Below are positions 21,757 to 24,037 of a stretch of DNA of 24,037 nucleotides, in pieces. The DNA comes from JBEKVE01 sp049514335. Lineage in GTDB: Bacteria > Actinomycetota > Acidimicrobiia > Acidimicrobiales > UBA8190. Position 1 is the first letter of the stretch; every line of letters begins with the position of its first letter. The stretch covers positions 1-24,037 of the forward strand of contig JBEKVE010000067.1 of NCBI GenBank assembly GCA_049514335.1, given 5' to 3'. Made by a program: the position numbers and the translations under genes. A model generated the notes under the pieces. The model worked only from the letters and a program-made list of their open reading frames with translations, was not told where the DNA came from and searched no databases.

Positions 21757-22803
21757 TCAGTTCTCCACCTCGACGGGCGTCCCGGGCACCACCTGCTGGG
21801 CCAGGGTGGCGATGTCGTTGTTGTACAACCGGATGCATCCGTGGCTGGCGTAGGTGCCGATGACCCAGGGTTGGTCGGTCCCGTGGATCCCGATCTGCCC
21901 GGGGCCGCCGTCGAAGCTGTAGTAGGTGCCCGAGAAGTCCGACGTCCCGAACGCATCCGGCCCGTAGGGCCCCGACGGGTCCGTGACCCGGACCTTGTAG
22001 GCCACGAAGAACGATCCCGTGGGGGTGGGGGCATCGGAGGCGCCGGGAGCCACCGGCGCGCTGTACACGGGCTGGTTGTTGCGATACAGGATCAGCTGCC
22101 GATCCCCCAGGTGGACCACGATGTGCTCGCCCACCGTCGTGAGAGCCACGTCGGCAGCCGGGATCCACGCCATGGTCTCGTTGGGACGCACCGGGATGTA
22201 GGCCTCGACCCAGTTGGGCTGGACGGCGGTGACGAGAAGGACGACGGTGGCGCCCAGGTTGTTGGGATTGGCCATGGTGCTCGACGCCTGCGTCGCGCCA
22301 GGGGAGGCGTACAGCGGAAGCGTTCGCACCCGCGCCACCGCCACGGTCGACGGGTCCGTGATGTTCATGGCCGCTCCGGGCGTTCCACGCGGCAGCGGGC
22401 CGCCCACGGTGTGCACCTGGGCGGGAGCCGGCGCCGCCACCCGCGGCCGGGCCGAGGGCGCCGCCACCCGCGCCGTCGACACCCTGGCTTCGCTGCTCGG
22501 GGGCGCCGTTGTGCTCGGGACGGTGGTGGAGGGTGCGGCGGGAATGACGATGAGAGACGGCGCGGGGGGAATGACGATCGGCGTCGACTGGAGCCGCAGG
22601 GAGGAGGCATTGCCCGAGCCCGAGGAGTGGTCACCCCGGGCGACACCGGTGGCGGCGTGGCCGCCCGGTCCGCGCCCCGCGGCGATGGCGATCGTGGCCG
22701 CCCCGCAGGTGATGGCCACGGCAGCGACCACCAGGACGATTCCCAGCACGCCCCCGTGCAGGTGCCCCCATCCCTTCGCAGGCGACGGCACGTATCGGCC
22801 CAA
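21757..22803 (-). CDS. L,D-transpeptidase (YkuD), membrane-anchored
   Basis: 348 residues. A hydrophobic segment (about 18-42) anchors the protein, followed by a Pro/Ala/Thr-rich linker to about 150, an SH3-like part with IPVRPNETMAWIP (203-215), and the YkuD domain (about 224-347). The active-site motif is HGT at 307-309 and SHGCIRL at 320-326, with nucleophile Cys323. These enzymes form 3-3 cross-links in peptidoglycan, important in Actinobacteria. The start is uncertain: TTG at 22803 gives the longest form and GTG at 22791 is another choice; neither has a strong ribosome site. A TAGCGT hexamer on this strand at 22860-22855 may be the -10. Confidence 0.92.
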   Translation of the reverse strand: MGRYVPSPAKGWGHLHGGVLGIVLVVAAVAITCGAATIAIAAGRGPGGHAATGVARGDHSSGSGNASSLRLQSTPIVIPPAPSLIVIPAAPSTTVPSTTAPPSSEARVSTARVAAPSARPRVAAPAPAQVHTVGGPLPRGTPGAAMNITDPSTVAVARVRTLPLYASPGATQASSTMANPNNLGATVVLLVTAVQPNWVEAYIPVRPNETMAWIPAADVALTTVGEHIVVHLGDRQLILYRNNQPVYSAPVAPGASDAPTPTGSFFVAYKVRVTDPSGPYGPDAFGTSDFSGTYYSFDGGPGQIGIHGTDQPWVIGTYASHGCIRLYNNDIATLAQQVVPGTPVEVEN

Positions 22804-22956
22804 CCGTCTCGTTCCCAGTGCTCCGTCCCCCCGGATCCGGCCTGCGGCACTGCAACGCTAGTGCACGACCTTTGCCATTCGCACTCGGTGCATCGCCTCC
22901 GCGTCCCTGATGGGCAGGGAGGTTGGCGCCCCGGGTGGGTGCCGAGGGGGGTCCGG

Positions 22957-22962
22957 TAGCGT
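22957..22962 (+). promoter_or_regulatory. -10 hexamer TAGCGT, leaderless spacing
   Basis: TAGCGT is followed by 7 bases and the GTG at 22970. A GGCGGGG stretch also lies before the start, so initiation by ribosome binding site is possible too. Confidence 0.45.
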
Positions 22963-22969
22963 GGCGGGG

Positions 22970-23377
22970 GTGGCGACGTTCCACGATGTGTCGGTCATCG
23001 CAGCGGCATTGCCCGAGGTCGTCGAAGGTGAGCGGCACGGCAACCGCACCTGGTTCGTGACCGACAAGGCCTTTGCGTGGGAACGGCCGTTCAGCAAGGC
23101 GGATCTTCGACGGTTCGGAGATGCTCCGGTCCCCGACGGACCGATCCTGGCCGTGCGGGTCGAGGACCTGGCAGAGAAAGAGGCCGTGCTGGCCGAGCAC
23201 CCGGGGCCCTTGTTCTCCATTGCGCACTTCGACGGTTTCCCGGCTGTCCTCGTCCGGCTGCGGCTCGTCCCCAAGACGGTCCTGCGCGAGGTGGTACTCG
23301 ACGGATGGCTGGCGTGTGCCCCGGCGCGTTTGACGAACGCCTATGCGACCGGAGGGGGCACACCACCACGGCGGTGA
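22970..23377 (+). CDS. MmcQ/YjbR-family protein
   Basis: 135 residues, compact and soluble. The pattern LPEVVEGERHGNRTWFVTDKAFAWERP, seen as LPEV then W-x-V-x-x-K-x-F-A-W, is typical of the MmcQ/YjbR family (a CyaY-like fold, often annotated as DNA-binding without firm proof). LDGWLACAPARL near the end is the usual C-terminal helix. The GTG at 22970 is preferred; GTG at 22961 would add three residues. It is divergent from the L,D-transpeptidase gene, and a double hairpin follows. Confidence 0.85.
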   Translation: MATFHDVSVIAAALPEVVEGERHGNRTWFVTDKAFAWERPFSKADLRRFGDAPVPDGPILAVRVEDLAEKEAVLAEHPGPLFSIAHFDGFPAVLVRLRLVPKTVLREVVLDGWLACAPARLTNAYATGGGTPPRR

Positions 23378-23394
23378 CGAGAGCTGCGACACCA

Positions 23395-23427
23395 CCCGGG
23401 CGCGCCCGGGCCCCCGGCCGTCGGGGG
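23395..23427 (+). terminator. Tandem hairpins after the MmcQ/YjbR gene
   Basis: A perfect 16-base palindrome, CCCGGGCGCGCCCGGG (23395-23410), is followed directly by CCCCCG-GCCGT-CGGGGG (23411-23427). It starts 18 bases after the stop codon, in the place of a terminator. Confidence 0.65.
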
Positions 23428-23581
23428 ACACGGCGAGGGGTCCGGGGAAGGTCCTGGGTGGGACGCAGTGCCGATCTCATACCATGCTGGTACACCTCCT
23501 CCGAGGGGCTTGCGCCTCCCCATCGATCCGATACACCGCAGCCTGCGACACGCTCCTTTGCTCGGGCTCCGAACGCCCTGT

Positions 23582-23604
23582 GCGTCGAATGTGGGTTTCG
23601 ACGC
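23582..23604 (+). repeat. Perfect 8-bp inverted repeat with 7-base gap upstream of clpC
   Basis: GCGTCGAA (23582-23589) and TTCGACGC (23597-23604) are exact reverse complements. It lies about 75-97 bases before the clpC start. The 8-7-8 layout fits an operator for a dimeric regulator; a hairpin in RNA is also possible. Confidence 0.6.
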
Positions 23605-23619
23605 CGAAGAGCCGCTGTC

Positions 23620-23637
23620 CCCGGGAGCCGTCCCGGG
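23620..23637 (+). repeat. Perfect 7-bp hairpin upstream of clpC
   Basis: CCCGGGA (23620-23626), loop GCCG, TCCCGGG (23631-23637). It ends 28 bases before the -10 hexamer and so occupies the -35 to upstream region, where it may be an operator. Confidence 0.55.
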
Positions 23638-23665
23638 CGGCGATCGTTCTCCTCCGCCGCGGGCA

Positions 23666-23671
23666 TAGGCT
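23666..23671 (+). promoter_or_regulatory. -10 hexamer TAGGCT of clpC, leaderless spacing
   Basis: TAGGCT is followed by 7 bases and the GTG at 23679, with no Shine-Dalgarno sequence between. Confidence 0.52.
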
Positions 23672-23678
23672 GACGTCG

Positions 23679-24037
23679 GTGTTCGAACGCTTCACGGACC
23701 GGGCCCGTCGGGTCCTGGTGCTGGCACAGGAGGAGAGTCGCCTCCTCGGTCACGGCTTTCTCGGAACCGAGCACATCCTCCTGGGTCTCATCCACGAAGG
23801 CGACGGGGTCGGCGCCCACGCCCTGTCCCAGCTCGGGGTCACGCTCGAGGGCGTGCGCGACAAGGTGGAAGAGAAGATCGGACCCTCCGGCCAGGCCGTG
23901 GCGCCCACCGGATCGCCACCGTTCACACCCCGTGCGAAGAAGGTTCTCGAGCTGGCGCTGCGCGAGGCGCTGCAGCTCGGCCACAGCTACATGGGCACCG
24001 AGCACATACTCCTCGGGATCGTACGCGAGGGCGAGGG
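23679..24037 (+). CDS. clpC: ClpC ATPase, N-terminal part (runs off the window)
   Basis: 119 codons are visible and the frame is open to the right edge, so the gene is cut by the window. The translation starts MFERFTDRARRVLVLAQEES and contains two Clp_N repeats, each with GTEHILLG (first and second copies near residues 30-37 and 107-114), joined by FTPRAKKVLELALREALQLG. This is nearly the standard actinobacterial ClpC N-terminus, the adaptor- and substrate-binding domain of the AAA+ unfoldase that feeds the ClpP protease. A stand-alone Clp_N protein cannot be excluded because the ATPase part lies outside. The GTG at 23679 is set by the conserved start and a leaderless -10. Confidence 0.92.
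   Translation, partial: MFERFTDRARRVLVLAQEESRLLGHGFLGTEHILLGLIHEGDGVGAHALSQLGVTLEGVRDKVEEKIGPSGQAVAPTGSPPFTPRAKKVLELALREALQLGHSYMGTEHILLGIVREGE

Larger units (their letters stand above)
23378..23678. other. Intergenic region before clpC
   Basis: About 300 bases with no supported gene. It contains a double terminator-like hairpin (23395-23427), then two further perfect inverted repeats (23582-23604, 23620-23637) and a -10 hexamer for clpC. A good GGAGGAGGT on the minus strand near 23495 is followed by an ATG that hits a stop after two codons. Confidence 0.6.

Noticed and set aside
23582..23604. CIRCE or HAIR heat-shock operator upstream of clpC
   Set aside because: The 7-base gap resembles HAIR, but the arms (GCGTCGAA) do not match CTTGAGT or the CIRCE arms.
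23091..24005. Long minus-strand frame over the MmcQ/YjbR and clpC starts, with GGAGGAGGT near 23495
   Set aside because: It is antisense to two recognisable genes. The ATG after the ribosome-like site meets a stop after two codons, and the long frame has shadow composition.

Overview
The window is a high-GC actinobacterial chromosome segment, most likely from class Acidimicrobiia. That placement is inferred from two exported proteins built on a 42-residue GYWLVAADGGVFAFGDA-type repeat, together with a WhiB regulator, a DUF2510 protein, ClpC, and an exact LexA box of the Gram-positive type. I saw no rRNA, tRNA, CRISPR array, insertion sequence or prophage. It reads as ordinary chromosome carrying envelope, stress and transport genes.

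Layout. 1-412 shows no convincing gene. 413-694 is a small membrane-anchored protein with three 22-residue repeats. 770-2215 (-) is an exported protein of 42-residue repeats ending in a CHAP hydrolase domain. 2464-4140 is a membrane-anchored HtrA-like serine protease, followed by two small unknown genes with overlapping stop and start codons (4206-4675). 4874-5863 is a D-2-hydroxyacid dehydrogenase and 5879-6751 (-) a COG4705-type membrane protein. 6895-8295 is a divergent ClC protein and 8355-8822 a DUF2510 membrane protein. 8961-10295 is dinB under a LexA box; its 3' end overlaps the convergent ATPase gene of an osmoprotectant (ProU/OpuC-type) ABC transporter. The two permeases and the lipoprotein receptor of that transporter run the other way (11403-13856).

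After a pentanucleotide repeat and a hairpin come a GT-C-type membrane glycosyltransferase (14194-15513) and a PAS-GGDEF-EAL protein (15855-17819), whose N-terminal membrane part lies in another frame (15665-15865). 17884-19458 (-) is a CAP/SCP-like exported protein with the same 42-residue repeats. Then follow a cupin (-), a secreted Pro-rich protein, WhiB (-), an L,D-transpeptidase (-), an MmcQ/YjbR protein, and at the right edge the start of clpC.

Themes. Cell-wall and surface functions recur: CHAP, L,D-transpeptidase, CAP plus repeats, HtrA and a glycosyltransferase. Stress functions also recur: SOS dinB, osmoprotectant uptake, ClpC and WhiB. Six genes start 6-8 nt after a TANNNT hexamer and mostly lack a Shine-Dalgarno sequence, which suggests leaderless mRNAs; most of the others have a good GGAGG-like site. 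The most unusual items are the repeat module shared with different enzymatic domains, the split c-di-GMP gene, the iterated motif upstream of whiB, and the ATCTG array across the receptor-gene stop codon.
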